Below, in pieces: positions 52,711 through 62,331 of a stretch of DNA of 64,000 nucleotides. The position numbers were made by a program, and so were the translations under genes. Source of the stretch: Clostridia bacterium. GTDB lineage: Bacteria > Bacillota > Clostridia > Lachnospirales > Lachnospiraceae. The stretch is taken from positions 1 through 64,000 of the forward strand of contig CAJTAK010000013.1 of NCBI GenBank assembly GCA_910574255.1, read 5' to 3'. The notes under the pieces were generated by a model that saw only the letters and a program-made list of their open reading frames with translations, searched no databases and was not told where the DNA came from. The stretch's first letter is position 1; each line of letters begins with the position of its first letter.

Positions 52711-53475
52711 TTACAAAAGCATGCGTCTCATGATTCCAAGGAGCAGCTTTTGCGGAAGCAGCTTGGCTGTCAGGCGAACCAATTGAATAGAGCATCCATA
52801 TATGGAAAGGTTTTTGCCTGCCTCTGCATCAAACAATGCTTTTCGTACTATCTTCTCTGGCTTTGCAAGAAATATTTTTTTCCAGGGGCTTATGGTGATT
52901 CCCCCCCTATGGAAAAATTCGGTGTCTACAGGCCCCGGGCTTACGGAGGTTACAGTGATTCCTCTGCCCTTTAGTTCTGCTCCTAATGCCTGGTCAAAGG
53001 AAAAAACGTAGGATTTACTGGCCGCATAAATGGCAAAGCCCGGCTGAGGCAGAAAGGCTGCACCTGAATCCATCTGAATTACACGGCTTTTCTTTCTCAA
53101 ATAAGGCAGGCAGATCATGGTTACTGCTGTCAGGGCCCTGCAGTTTACATCCAGCATCCTGCAGGCATCCCTCCAGCCCTGCTCTGCTATGGGACCGCTT
53201 TTGCCGCAGCCTGCACTGTTTACAAGAAGGCGAATACAGGGCTGTTCATCTTTTAAGTATTTTTCCAAGGCTTCCAGATCCATATCCTGAGACAAATCAA
53301 GTGGTAAGATGCGTATCTGTTTCTTTGAAAGCTCTGCCTTAAGCTTTTGAAGTTCCGAAAGCCTTCTGGCCAGTACCCATATCTCATCCAGCGATGAATA
53401 GGCAGCCGCAATCTGAAGGACAAATTCTTTTCCGATTCCGGAGGATGCTCCGGTAATTAACGCAATGTGTTTCAT
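52711..53475 (-). CDS. Short-chain dehydrogenase/reductase, 254 aa
   Basis: Rossmann fold with NAD(P)-binding TGASSGIGKEF, a VNSAG strand, and the catalytic Ser-Tyr-Lys as MDSGAAFLPQPGFAIYAASK (Tyr and Lys of YxxxK). The substrate cannot be inferred. AAAGGATAAG before the ATG at 53475 supports the start. It lies 77 bases upstream of the GTG of the next gene. Confidence 0.9.
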   Translation of the reverse strand: MKHIALITGASSGIGKEFVLQIAAAYSSLDEIWVLARRLSELQKLKAELSKKQIRILPLDLSQDMDLEALEKYLKDEQPCIRLLVNSAGCGKSGPIAEQGWRDACRMLDVNCRALTAVTMICLPYLRKKSRVIQMDSGAAFLPQPGFAIYAASKSYVFSFDQALGAELKGRGITVTSVSPGPVDTEFFHRGGITISPWKKIFLAKPEKIVRKALFDAEAGKNLSIYGCSIQLVRLTAKLLPQKLLLGIMRRMLL

Positions 53476-53555
53476 ATTGCTCTTATCCTTTTCCCTTTTG
53501 TACTTTTTCATATTGTTTAATAAACATTATTTTGTAAATGCTGCTTAAAAGCTGC

Positions 53556-55436
53556 TTAGCCCGGCCGCTTGTGTACATTCCGTATAATCTTTTTGCGTTT
53601 CCGGATCTGTTCCGGACGTCTTTGTGTGCTTTCTCCTTTTTTGGGCCGAATCAGACATTTAGGACCAAAGCCAATCAGATCAGTCCGACGGCCTTTCTCA
53701 AGAGCTTCCCTCACCAGCTCATAATTCTTCGGATCCCGATATTGGATCAGAGCACGCTGCATAGCCTTTTCATGGGGATCCTTCGGCACATAGACATTCT
53801 CCATGGTTCTGGGATCCAAACCTGTATAATACATACAGGTGGAAACAGTGGAGGGCGTAGGATAAAAATCCTGCACCTGTTCCGGCATATAACCCAGGTC
53901 CCTGCAATACTCGGCCAGTTCAATGGCCTCTTTTAAGCCGGATCCGGGATGAGAAGACATCAGATACGGAACCAGATACTGCTTCTTTCCAAGGCGCTCA
54001 TTCATTTCCCCATATTGACGGCAGAATTTCTCGTAGACAGACCGGGAGGGCTTTCCCATCTTTGCCAGCACAGTATCCGATACATGCTCCGGCGCCACCT
54101 TTAGCTGTCCGCTCACATGATAGGTGCAGAGCTCCTTCAGGAAAGAGGATTCCGGATCAGCCAGCAGATAGTCAAAGCGGAGCCCCGAACGAACAAAGAC
54201 CTTTTTCACTCCCGGAAGCTCCCGGAGCTTCCTTAAAAGCGCTTGATAATCCCTATGATCCGCTATAAGATTCTTACAGGGCTTCGGATACAGGCATTGT
54301 CGTTCCCTGCAGGCCCCATGAACCTCCTGTTTTTTGCAGGCCGGATGGCGAAAGTTGGCTGTAGGACCGCCTACATCATGGATGTATCCCTTGAAGTCAG
54401 GCTCCTTTACCATCTGTTCTGCTTCTTTTAACAGGGATTCATGGCTGCGCGACTGAATGATCCGCCCCTGATGAAAAGTCAAAGCGCAAAAAGAACAGGA
54501 CCCAAAGCATCCCCGACAGCTAACCAGACTATACTTGACCTCAGAAATAGCCGGAACCTCACCCCATCTAAGGCTGCTGGGGTGACAGGCCCGCATATAG
54601 GGTAATGCGTAAATATCGTCCATTTCTGCCTGAGACAAAGGCTTAGCCGGTGGATTCTGCACCACATAAAGCTGCTTCCCATACTGCTCTGCCAGACGCT
54701 TTCCATTGAAAGGATCTGTATTCCGCCACTGAATGGCAAAGCTTTCGGCGTAAAAACGCTTGTCCCTACACATGCTTTCATAATCCGGCAGGTATATCGC
54801 ATCGTAAATGATTTCCGAATTGCTGGTGCGATACACGGTTCCCTCAATATAGGTCAGATCCCTTACATCAATTCCTCCATCCAAAGCATCCGCAATCTCT
54901 GCTATAGAACGCTCTCCCATTCCATAGGAAATCAGATCCGCTCCGCTGTCCAGCAAAACAGAGCGGCGAAAGCTGTCAGACCAGTAATCATAATGAGCCA
55001 GCCTGCGAAGGCTGGCCTCGATTCCTCCCAATATAATGGGGATTTTCTTGTAGGTCTGCCGAATGAGATTGCTGTAGACAATTACAGCCCGATCCGGACG
55101 CTTTCCCATAAATCCGCCAGGGGTGTAGGCATCCCTGCTTCTGCGCTTCCTGGACACAGTATAGTGATTCACCATAGAATCCATATTCCCGGAAGATACA
55201 AGAAAAGCAAGGCGGGGCTCTCCGTATACCTGAATGCTTTCTTTTTTCTTCCAATCCGGCTGGGAAATGATGGCCACTGTATAGCCTCTGCTTTCTAAGA
55301 CCCGGCTGATAATGGCCGGACCGAACGAGGGATGATCCACATAAGCATCACCGATTACATAAACAAAATCCGGCTGCCCGCCATAAAGGCTGTCCCATTC
55401 TTCTTTTGTGGCTGGCACAAATCCTTCTTTTCTCAT
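53556..55436 (-). CDS. YgiQ-family radical SAM protein, 626 aa
   Basis: Large N-terminal domain (YVIGDAYVDHPSFGPAIISR, GGIEASLRRLAHYDYWSD) before a radical SAM domain with the Fe-S motif CFGSCSFCAL, then the C-terminal YgiQ region (DFYPTPSTVSTCMYYTGLDP, DPKNYELVREAL). Length typical. Reaction unknown for the family. Ends in a basic tail (RKRKKIIRNVHKRPG). Confidence 0.93.
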   Translation of the reverse strand: MRKEGFVPATKEEWDSLYGGQPDFVYVIGDAYVDHPSFGPAIISRVLESRGYTVAIISQPDWKKKESIQVYGEPRLAFLVSSGNMDSMVNHYTVSRKRRSRDAYTPGGFMGKRPDRAVIVYSNLIRQTYKKIPIILGGIEASLRRLAHYDYWSDSFRRSVLLDSGADLISYGMGERSIAEIADALDGGIDVRDLTYIEGTVYRTSNSEIIYDAIYLPDYESMCRDKRFYAESFAIQWRNTDPFNGKRLAEQYGKQLYVVQNPPAKPLSQAEMDDIYALPYMRACHPSSLRWGEVPAISEVKYSLVSCRGCFGSCSFCALTFHQGRIIQSRSHESLLKEAEQMVKEPDFKGYIHDVGGPTANFRHPACKKQEVHGACRERQCLYPKPCKNLIADHRDYQALLRKLRELPGVKKVFVRSGLRFDYLLADPESSFLKELCTYHVSGQLKVAPEHVSDTVLAKMGKPSRSVYEKFCRQYGEMNERLGKKQYLVPYLMSSHPGSGLKEAIELAEYCRDLGYMPEQVQDFYPTPSTVSTCMYYTGLDPRTMENVYVPKDPHEKAMQRALIQYRDPKNYELVREALEKGRRTDLIGFGPKCLIRPKKGESTQRRPEQIRKRKKIIRNVHKRPG

Positions 55437-55472
55437 TTCCGACCTCCTGACTGTTCACTCTTTATGTCAATC

Positions 55473-56138
55473 TTACAGGCGCTTATATGTCCCGTCCAGA
55501 ATCTCGTCAAAGCTTTCTATGTAATAATCTGCCAGTTTAAGGATCTGCTCCTTCCAGCTTTCCGACTGTTTTTCTGCCACAGCACAGACCTTGCTTCCGG
55601 CATTAAGTCCTGCCTGTATCCCTGCAATAGTGTCCTCAAATACCAGACATTCCTCAGGAACAGCGCCAAGCTGTTCTGCCACTTTCCGGTATATATCAGG
55701 CGCCGGCTTTCCTGCTCCGGCCTCGCAGGAAGTCATGCAGTAATCCATGTAATCAGAGAGTTTGAGGGCTTCCATCACCGTCTCCAACAGCTCACGGCTG
55801 CTGCTGGTAGCAATTCCCATAGGAATCCCCTGTTCCTTCAGATGCTTTAAGAAACGTAAAGCTCCCGGCTTAAAGGGCACTTCATGGGCATACTTATCCT
55901 TTGCCATCTCAATCCACTCATCCTTGATCTCTTCTGCACTGGAAGGAAGCTTAAAATGCTCTTTAAAATAGACGGCAGCTTCGGAAAAGCTCATTCCCTC
56001 AATGGTATGCTGCAAATCCGCAGGAACCTCATATCCGTGCTTTCCCAAATATTCCACATCAATATCTCCCCACATCCACAGGGAATCCACCAGGGTTCCG
56101 TCCATATCAAACAAGACTGCCTTTATATTCTCTAACAT
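55473..56138 (-). CDS. HAD-superfamily phosphatase, 221 aa
   Basis: Motif I DMDGTLVDS with the nucleophile Asp, a helical cap, motif II ATSSSRELLE, Lys in AGAGKPAPDIY and acidic motif IV VFEDTIAGIQAG. Same subgroup as beta-phosphoglucomutase and GPH-type phosphatases. The ATG at 56138 is preferred because GGAGG lies eight bases before it; two slightly earlier ATGs fall on or too near that site. Substrate unknown. Confidence 0.9.
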   Translation of the reverse strand: MLENIKAVLFDMDGTLVDSLWMWGDIDVEYLGKHGYEVPADLQHTIEGMSFSEAAVYFKEHFKLPSSAEEIKDEWIEMAKDKYAHEVPFKPGALRFLKHLKEQGIPMGIATSSSRELLETVMEALKLSDYMDYCMTSCEAGAGKPAPDIYRKVAEQLGAVPEECLVFEDTIAGIQAGLNAGSKVCAVAEKQSESWKEQILKLADYYIESFDEILDGTYKRL

Positions 56139-56176
56139 TTTCATTTCCTCCATTCCAGTTCCCCATTAGCCGAACA

Positions 56177-56896
56177 CTACCCTTCAACCCCAACTTCCAA
56201 TTTCAGCTTCGCAAGCTCGGCTTCGGTTAAAAATCGATACTCTCCCGGCTTCAGGCTTTCATCCAAAGTCAGGCTTCCCATAGAAAGCCGCTTTAAATAA
56301 AGAACTTCACAGCCTACTGCCTGAAACATCCGCTTAATTTGATGAAATTTCCCCTCCTGAATCGTCACTCGTACCTGAGAAATCTCCCCGGAATTCAATA
56401 TTTCCAAGACAGCAGACAGGGTTAAACGTTCCTCTCCAATATCCAAACCTTCTTGAAATGCTTTTACATGCTCTCTGGTCACTTGTCCCTGAATCCTTGC
56501 CTCATAGGTCTTATCCACATGGCGCTTAGGGGACAGAAGCAGATGTGCCAGCTTTCCGTCATTGGTAATCAACAGCAATCCTTCCGTATCCTTATCAAGC
56601 CGTCCTACCGGAAACAGATCTTTCCTTTTTTTCTTCGGAAGCAATTCCAGGACTGTCCGGCAATGTTCATCGGTTCTGGCCGAGACACAGCCGGCTGGCT
56701 TGTTCAGCATGTAATATTCCATTTCTGTGTAAGTGAAGGGCTCACCCTCCACACAAACCTTCTGCTCCGGCTCTACCTGGTATTCCGGGCACAGCACCGT
56801 CTCTCCTTCTACCGTAATCAGACCTTTTCGAATCTTCTGCTTCACCTGTGAACGCGTACCTGCACCCATATCACAGAGATATTTATCCAGCCGCAT
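56177..56896 (-). CDS. rsuA: RsuA-family 16S rRNA pseudouridine synthase, 239 aa
   Basis: An S4 domain at the N-terminus (MRLDKYLCDMGAGTRSQVKQ) is followed by the RsuA/RluB/E/F domain with catalytic Asp in VGRLDKDTEGLLLITND and FHQIKRMFQAVGCEV. Converts a uridine in 16S rRNA to pseudouridine. Overlaps the upstream rsmF gene by 14 bases. Confidence 0.9.
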   Translation of the reverse strand: MRLDKYLCDMGAGTRSQVKQKIRKGLITVEGETVLCPEYQVEPEQKVCVEGEPFTYTEMEYYMLNKPAGCVSARTDEHCRTVLELLPKKKRKDLFPVGRLDKDTEGLLLITNDGKLAHLLLSPKRHVDKTYEARIQGQVTREHVKAFQEGLDIGEERLTLSAVLEILNSGEISQVRVTIQEGKFHQIKRMFQAVGCEVLYLKRLSMGSLTLDESLKPGEYRFLTEAELAKLKLEVGVEG

Positions 56897-58325
56897 GCTG
56901 CCACCTCCAGCCTGGATAATATTTGTTCCGAAGCTGCCCGCCTACCAGCTTCCCCCATCCAAGGGGGAAACCGTCCACAGAGACAAGGCACCAGCCAGAG
57001 CCTGGAAGAATCTTATCCATTCCGTCCACATCCAAAGTCTCTCCTTTCAGGTAACGAATCACCCTTGGATCCGAAACAGAAAAATCTATCCCTGTGCCGC
57101 AAGCTCCTTTCTTCAAATACATAGCCAGAGCCTGACTGGGGGTAAACCGCTTTTTTTCTGCATCTCCCAGATAGAGCCCTGTTCGCAGGAAACGCAGACC
57201 GCGGATGGAATGATTCCAGAGAGGTTTTGGCAGGCTGTAAAGCTTTCCATCATACAAGCGAAGGCTTTCCTTGGGAACCGAAATTCCAAGACACCTGGAA
57301 AACTGCTCCCATTCAGGACAGGACACAGCAGACTTTTCAGAAAATTTGCTTTGTCTCCCTGAATCATTTTCCTGTTCCGGACATTCTCCGTTCTTTTTCA
57401 GCAAAGCCAGAAAATGTCCCTCGCCTTTCATGCGATGAGGATAGATACGCACACAATGCTTTAATTGTTCCAAGATGTCCTTGGAAAGCCCGCCCGTTTC
57501 CTTCGGGGCAAGCTCAGACCTGCCCGGCGAAAAACCAGCATATTGGGGCAGAGGGCATACACGAAACTCCGGCTCATGGACCAGAAGATGAGCAACGGTT
57601 CCCTCATTCTCCTTCGCTGAAAAGGTACAGGTAGAATAGAGAAGCATCCCCCCTGGTTTTAACATCTGTGCCGCCTGCTCCACCAGTTTTCGCTGAACAG
57701 CCCCATACCAGTCTGGTCCATGCTCCAGCCAGTCCTTTACCATAGACGGATCCTTTCGAAACATTCCTTCCCCGGAACATGGAGCGTCTACGAGAATCTT
57801 ATCAAAAAATCCGGTGAAATAGGAGACAAGCCGTTCCGGATTTTCGCTGGTAACCAGAATATTTCCCTCTCCGAAAAGCTCCAGATTCTTTAAAAGTCCC
57901 TTGGCTCTGGAATTACTGATATCATTGGCAGCCAGTATCCCCGTCCCCCCAAGACGAGCCGCCAATTCCGTAGCCTTTCCTCCCGGAGCTGCGCAGAGAT
58001 CCAGAACCCGATCTCCTTTTTCTACAGGCAGGCATGCCGCCGGTGTCATAGCGCTTGGTTCCTGCAGATAATAAAGCCCTGCAGCATAATAAGGATGTCT
58101 GGAAGCCGGAGCATCCTCTTTTAAATAAAAACCATTTGGAATCCACGGAATTGCTTCCAAAGGAAAAGGAGAAATTTCTTCAAATTTCTCCGCCTCCACT
58201 TTGGAAGTATTCACACGAAGTCCGCGGAAGCCCGACGACTTCCTGCTTTCCAAAAAAGCTTCGTATTCTGCTCCCAGTAAATCCTTCATATGTTCCAGAA
58301 ATGCTTCTGGTAATTCCATTGCCAT
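56883..58325 (-). CDS. rsmF: RsmF-like rRNA m5C methyltransferase, 480 aa
   Basis: NOL1/NOP2/Sun fold with SAM-binding LDLCAAPGGKATELAARL, then DAPCSGEGMFRKDP (first Cys) and LYSTCTFSAKENEGTV (catalytic Cys). The C-terminal third carries an RsmF-type PUA-like domain (GLYLGDAEKKRFTPSQALAM). Methylates cytosine in 16S rRNA. Followed by overlapping rsuA, so the pair co-expresses two rRNA modification enzymes. Confidence 0.92.
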   Translation of the reverse strand: MAMELPEAFLEHMKDLLGAEYEAFLESRKSSGFRGLRVNTSKVEAEKFEEISPFPLEAIPWIPNGFYLKEDAPASRHPYYAAGLYYLQEPSAMTPAACLPVEKGDRVLDLCAAPGGKATELAARLGGTGILAANDISNSRAKGLLKNLELFGEGNILVTSENPERLVSYFTGFFDKILVDAPCSGEGMFRKDPSMVKDWLEHGPDWYGAVQRKLVEQAAQMLKPGGMLLYSTCTFSAKENEGTVAHLLVHEPEFRVCPLPQYAGFSPGRSELAPKETGGLSKDILEQLKHCVRIYPHRMKGEGHFLALLKKNGECPEQENDSGRQSKFSEKSAVSCPEWEQFSRCLGISVPKESLRLYDGKLYSLPKPLWNHSIRGLRFLRTGLYLGDAEKKRFTPSQALAMYLKKGACGTGIDFSVSDPRVIRYLKGETLDVDGMDKILPGSGWCLVSVDGFPLGWGKLVGGQLRNKYYPGWRWQHAAG

Positions 58326-58357
58326 ATTCTTATATCCTTTTCCTTTGTACTGCCTGA

Positions 58358-59179
58358 TTAAGTGATTTTGGTGGTTTCTGATAAAGCCTGTGCCCGATAA
58401 CCCTCGGCGATCATATCCAGCTGCTTGTCAAACCGTTCCAGCTTCTCAATATCATTCATGGCATAAATCCGGTAAAATTCATCCTGAATCTTCACAATCT
58501 CCCGTTTATTGGCCACATTATAAAGATTCTGAATATTATTCAAAATATCCGCCACAATATTCGCCTGAATCTGGAAAGAAATCTGCGCATCCATTATCTC
58601 ACTGCGCACATTGGACATCTCATTATCCAGTACAATAATCGCATCTGCCGCATTCAAAAGCCGCTCCCTAATGTGCTCCGGAATATTCCGCTTATACTTA
58701 TACTGGAGAGAGTGCTCCACCGTAGCCCAGAAATTCATGGCCATGGTTCGGATCTGCACCTCCATCTGAAGCCTCCTTGGACCCTCTAAGGTATCCACTT
58801 CATAGAAGATAATCATATGATAGCTGCGGTAGCCGGAGGTCTTCATCTGTCGGATATAATCACGCTCCTGCTTTACTTCCATATCCATCCGGTTTCGTAT
58901 AATCTCAACCACCCGATCAATATCCTCTACAAACTGGCATATAATCCGAATACCTGCCAAATCTACGATCCGATCCCCGATCCGCTCCGGAGAAATCTTT
59001 TTCTTCTGGCATTTATCCAGAATACTGGCAATGGTTTTCACTCTGCCCTCTACCCGTTCAATGGGACAGTAGATTCCTTTGTCCTTATGCTCTTTTATCA
59101 AATGGTTAAACTTTGTTGTCACTTCTTTAACGGCAAGCTCGTAAGGATTCAATATTTCCCGCCATAATTGTATTTCCAT
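58358..59179 (-). CDS. Small alarmone synthetase, RelA/SpoT domain, 273 aa
   Basis: Single synthetase domain without hydrolase or regulatory domains: RVEGRVKTIASILDKCQKKK, DLAGIRIICQF, GYRSYHMIIFYEV, and EVQIRTMAMNFWATVEHSL (the conserved acidic and Tyr residues for GTP binding). Makes (p)ppGpp from ATP and GDP/GTP. The C-terminal helical tail would promote tetramer formation as in RelP/RelQ-type enzymes. Confidence 0.93.
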   Translation of the reverse strand: MEIQLWREILNPYELAVKEVTTKFNHLIKEHKDKGIYCPIERVEGRVKTIASILDKCQKKKISPERIGDRIVDLAGIRIICQFVEDIDRVVEIIRNRMDMEVKQERDYIRQMKTSGYRSYHMIIFYEVDTLEGPRRLQMEVQIRTMAMNFWATVEHSLQYKYKRNIPEHIRERLLNAADAIIVLDNEMSNVRSEIMDAQISFQIQANIVADILNNIQNLYNVANKREIVKIQDEFYRIYAMNDIEKLERFDKQLDMIAEGYRAQALSETTKIT

Positions 59180-59218
59180 TTGTAATCTCCATTCCTTTTC
59201 TGCCGCAGTATGACTGCC

Positions 59219-59878
59219 TCAGTAAGAACAGCGCAGCTTGCTCTGTTCCAGATATTTCAGGAACCAATAGGGATTAACTGCCAGCTCACGGATTTCTTCT
59301 GTACGTATGTAAATCCCAAGATGCAGGTGCACGTCAAACTTTCCGCTGGTCCCCTCTTTAACTCCGTAGCCAGTATCGCCCATATATCCTAAGATCTGCC
59401 CGGCCTTTATCACATCCCCCTCCTTAAATTCCTCTGCATAGGAACTAAGATGGGCATAGTAAAAGTATACATCATGAAGGCTTCGGATACCTATGCGCCA
59501 GCCCCCTTTTTCCAGCCAGCCAATCTTTTCCACTACCCCGTCGCTAATGCTTACCACCGGATAGTAACCGGCCTTTTGAATCCCGGCCATCAGATCCGTC
59601 CCCTCATGTCCATAGGAGCCGCCGTAAGTACGCTCAAACATCCAGCTATTTTCATAGGCAACCACAGCCTCCTCATTCTCTGTGGATTCAGGCACAGGAA
59701 AATAGACCAGATCCTTCCAAATATTCTCATACAGCTCGTAAAACTCTCGAGCCTGTTCTTCTGCTTCTGATTCCTCCTTAACCGAATGAGTCATTTCCTC
59801 CATCCGGACAAGCTGGAATTGAATCAGAAAACATACTGTGATAATCAGTAACAGATAAGAAGCAATTGACAGCCGCAT
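59219..59878 (-). CDS. M23-family peptidase, membrane-anchored, 219 aa
   Basis: An N-terminal span (IASYLLLIITVCFLIQF) is followed by a linker and a LytM/M23 domain with zinc ligands in GHEGTDLMA (HxxxD) and DVHLHLGIY (HxH). Acts on peptidoglycan cross-links or serves in sporulation engulfment-type complexes; which cannot be told. Start MRLSIASYLLL at 59878. Confidence 0.9.
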   Translation of the reverse strand: MRLSIASYLLLIITVCFLIQFQLVRMEEMTHSVKEESEAEEQAREFYELYENIWKDLVYFPVPESTENEEAVVAYENSWMFERTYGGSYGHEGTDLMAGIQKAGYYPVVSISDGVVEKIGWLEKGGWRIGIRSLHDVYFYYAHLSSYAEEFKEGDVIKAGQILGYMGDTGYGVKEGTSGKFDVHLHLGIYIRTEEIRELAVNPYWFLKYLEQSKLRCSY

Positions 59879-59918
59879 ATGCGCTCCACTTTTTTATACT
59901 CCATCCATTACTATATGC

Positions 59919-61367
59919 TTAATGAAGCTCTTTTAGAACCTCCAGGACAAATTCATATACACGTTTTACGGAAGAAATGCTCAGGCGCTCCTTAGGCGTG
60001 TGAATATCATACATATTCGGACCGATGGAAACACAGTCCAGACCTTTGAGCTTTCCGCTGAAAATGCCGCACTCCAAACCGGCGTGAATGGCCTCTACCT
60101 GGGGTTTTTCCCCATACAGCTTTTCATAAATCCTTACCATAGTATCCCGAAGGACAGAATCCTTCTTGTATTCCCATCCGGGATAGGAGCCGGTTTCCTC
60201 ATAGGTTCCTCCCAGAAATTCCACGCAGTGACGAAGCCTGCTCCCCAGAGCTTCCTTTTCTGTCTCTACAGAGCTTCTCACACTGAAAACCAGATAAGCT
60301 TCCTCCTCCATAAGCTTTAAGGTTCCCAGATTCAAAGAAGTCTGCACCAAATCCGGAATCTCCATGCTGTTCCTCTGAACGCCATTCGGAACCATGTGCA
60401 GAAGATAAAGCAGCTTCGACGCACTTTCCGCTTTCAAAGCCTTTCCCTTTTTTCTTCCCTCTGCTTCAAAGGAAACGGTAACTTCCGGATCACTTGAGGA
60501 ATATTCTTTCTTATAAACAGCATCCCATTTTCTTAGTGCCTCTGTAAGTTGTTTCTCCTTATCCCCGCCTATATAGATCTGAGCTTCCGTTCTGCGTGGA
60601 ATCGCATTGTCCATCAAGCCGCCGTCTAAAGCGCCAAGCCGAAAATCCAATTCACGGGAAAGCTCACAGAGCAGCCGTCCCATCAAAATATTGGAATTTC
60701 CGCGCTCTTTGTGAATCTCCATGCCCGAATGTCCGCCCAAAAGGCCCTCCACTGCAATCCGGAAGCTTAGACCTTCTACAGCCTCATATGCCGCAGGCAG
60801 AATGCACTTGCTCCGCATACCCCCTGCACAGCTTACAGTAAAAATTCCTTCCAGCTCCGAATCAATATTAATCAGGCGCTTTCCCTGAAGACTGCTCATA
60901 TCCATAGCATTTGCGCCTAAGAGCCCTATCTCCTCATCTGTGGTAAACACACACTCCAATCTGGGATGCGCAATAGACTCATCATCCAAAATTGCAAGAG
61001 CCATGGCAACTGCAATTCCGTCATCGCCGCCCAGAGTGGTTCCGTTAGCCGAAAGCAAATCCCCCTCCACTATGAGATCTAATCCATCCTTCGCAAAGTC
61101 TATGGGATTATCTGCTTCCTTCTCACAGACCATATCCAGATGTCCCTGAAGAATCACCGTAGGCGCATCCTCATAGCCTGCGGAGGCTTCCTTCACAATC
61201 ACTGCATTCCATGCCTCATCCTGCCATGCAGTCAGTCTATGCTCCTTCGCAAATTCCATGCAGTAGTCGCTGGCACCTTTTGTATTGCCGGATCCATGGG
61301 GAATGGCGCACAGTTCCTCAAAATACCGAAATACTTTCTTCGGTTCAAGATTTATTAATTTGCTCAT
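59919..61367 (-). CDS. pepD: Aminoacyl-histidine dipeptidase PepD, 482 aa
   Basis: M20 family metallopeptidase: LQGHLDMVCEKE (His and Asp), NGTTLGGDDGIAVAMALAIL (bridging Asp), TTDEEIGLLGA (catalytic Glu and metal Glu), GGHSGMEIHKERGN, and C-terminal IHAGLECGIFSG. Cleaves Xaa-His dipeptides such as carnosine. AGGAGG lies before the ATG at 61367. Divergent from ylbJ with only 25 bases between the start codons. Confidence 0.95.
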   Translation of the reverse strand: MSKLINLEPKKVFRYFEELCAIPHGSGNTKGASDYCMEFAKEHRLTAWQDEAWNAVIVKEASAGYEDAPTVILQGHLDMVCEKEADNPIDFAKDGLDLIVEGDLLSANGTTLGGDDGIAVAMALAILDDESIAHPRLECVFTTDEEIGLLGANAMDMSSLQGKRLINIDSELEGIFTVSCAGGMRSKCILPAAYEAVEGLSFRIAVEGLLGGHSGMEIHKERGNSNILMGRLLCELSRELDFRLGALDGGLMDNAIPRRTEAQIYIGGDKEKQLTEALRKWDAVYKKEYSSSDPEVTVSFEAEGRKKGKALKAESASKLLYLLHMVPNGVQRNSMEIPDLVQTSLNLGTLKLMEEEAYLVFSVRSSVETEKEALGSRLRHCVEFLGGTYEETGSYPGWEYKKDSVLRDTMVRIYEKLYGEKPQVEAIHAGLECGIFSGKLKGLDCVSIGPNMYDIHTPKERLSISSVKRVYEFVLEVLKELH

Positions 61368-61392
61368 AAGCTGCCTCCTGTCTTTCATATAT

Positions 61393-62331
61393 ATGAATAT
61401 GATGAAAAAAATACTTTATTTCTCCGTAATATTGATATTGCTGGCGTTCCTTCTCCTAGACCCGGTTCATGGAGTAGCTGCCTCAAAAGCAGGGCTTATG
61501 CTGTGGTTCCACACTCTGGTACCTACCCTTCTGCCTTTTTTGATCCTGTCCAATCTTCTCATAGCCATAGACGGAATTGCATACCTGACGCGCTTCCTCT
61601 ATCCTGTCCTCCACAGGCTCTTTGGCTGTTCCAGAAACGGCTGCTTCTGCCTTGCCGCCGGCTTTCTGTGCGGATATCCCATCGGTGCCAAGCTTGCAGG
61701 GGATCTGGTACGGGAAGGGCGCATCACCCTAGAGGAAGGAAATTACCTTCTTACCTTCTGCAATAATGCAAGCCCGGCCTTTCTTGCAGGCTATTGCCTG
61801 ACGGATTCCTTAAAAACTCCGGAGCTTCTGCTTCCTACTCTGATGCTGGTCTATGGCGTTCCCCTCCTGTTAGCTCTTTTTTCCCGTCGAGGAAGAAGCT
61901 TTGAAAATCTGACCGCAGAAAATAAGACATCCCGATCTCAAATCAGCTTCAAAATCGTAGATGTCTGTATGATGAACGGACTGGAAAGTATTCTGAAGCT
62001 TGGGTGTTATATCATCCTGTTTTCCATGCTGGCAAGACTTCTGATACGGATCCCCTGTCCGTCTTCCTCTGTAACCTACCTGAGTGTGGGACTTCTGGAA
62101 ATGACCAATGGGATTGCTCTGGTTACATCCGATCTGTCCCTTCCGGTTCTTATGCGGTATCTCTCTGTTCTGTGCTTTCTCTCCTTTGGAGGGCTCTCCG
62201 GCGCTGCCCAGACGGAAAGCATGATCCTGGACAGCGGTTTATCATTTTGGAACTATCTCAAAGCAAAGCTTTTGACAACCGCCTTTGTTGTCTGTCTTGC
62301 TGCGGGGTATTTCATTCTTCCAGGTCACTGA
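61393..62331 (+). CDS. ylbJ: Sporulation integral membrane protein YlbJ, 312 aa
   Basis: About eight spans: LYFSVILILLAFLLLDPV, then WFHTLVPTLLPFLILSNLLI, CGYPIGAKLAGDLVREGRI, NNASPAFLAGY, and C-terminal GGLSGAAQTESMILDSGLSFWN, the nucleoside-recognition/Gate-type pattern of YlbJ. Needed in spore cortex formation in Bacillus. Start uncertain: three Met codons (61393, 61399, 61402) and no clear ribosome-binding site. The only plus-strand gene in the right half, with its end overlapping the following minus-strand gene by 20 bases. Confidence 0.85.
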   Translation: MNMMKKILYFSVILILLAFLLLDPVHGVAASKAGLMLWFHTLVPTLLPFLILSNLLIAIDGIAYLTRFLYPVLHRLFGCSRNGCFCLAAGFLCGYPIGAKLAGDLVREGRITLEEGNYLLTFCNNASPAFLAGYCLTDSLKTPELLLPTLMLVYGVPLLLALFSRRGRSFENLTAENKTSRSQISFKIVDVCMMNGLESILKLGCYIILFSMLARLLIRIPCPSSSVTYLSVGLLEMTNGIALVTSDLSLPVLMRYLSVLCFLSFGGLSGAAQTESMILDSGLSFWNYLKAKLLTTAFVVCLAAGYFILPGH

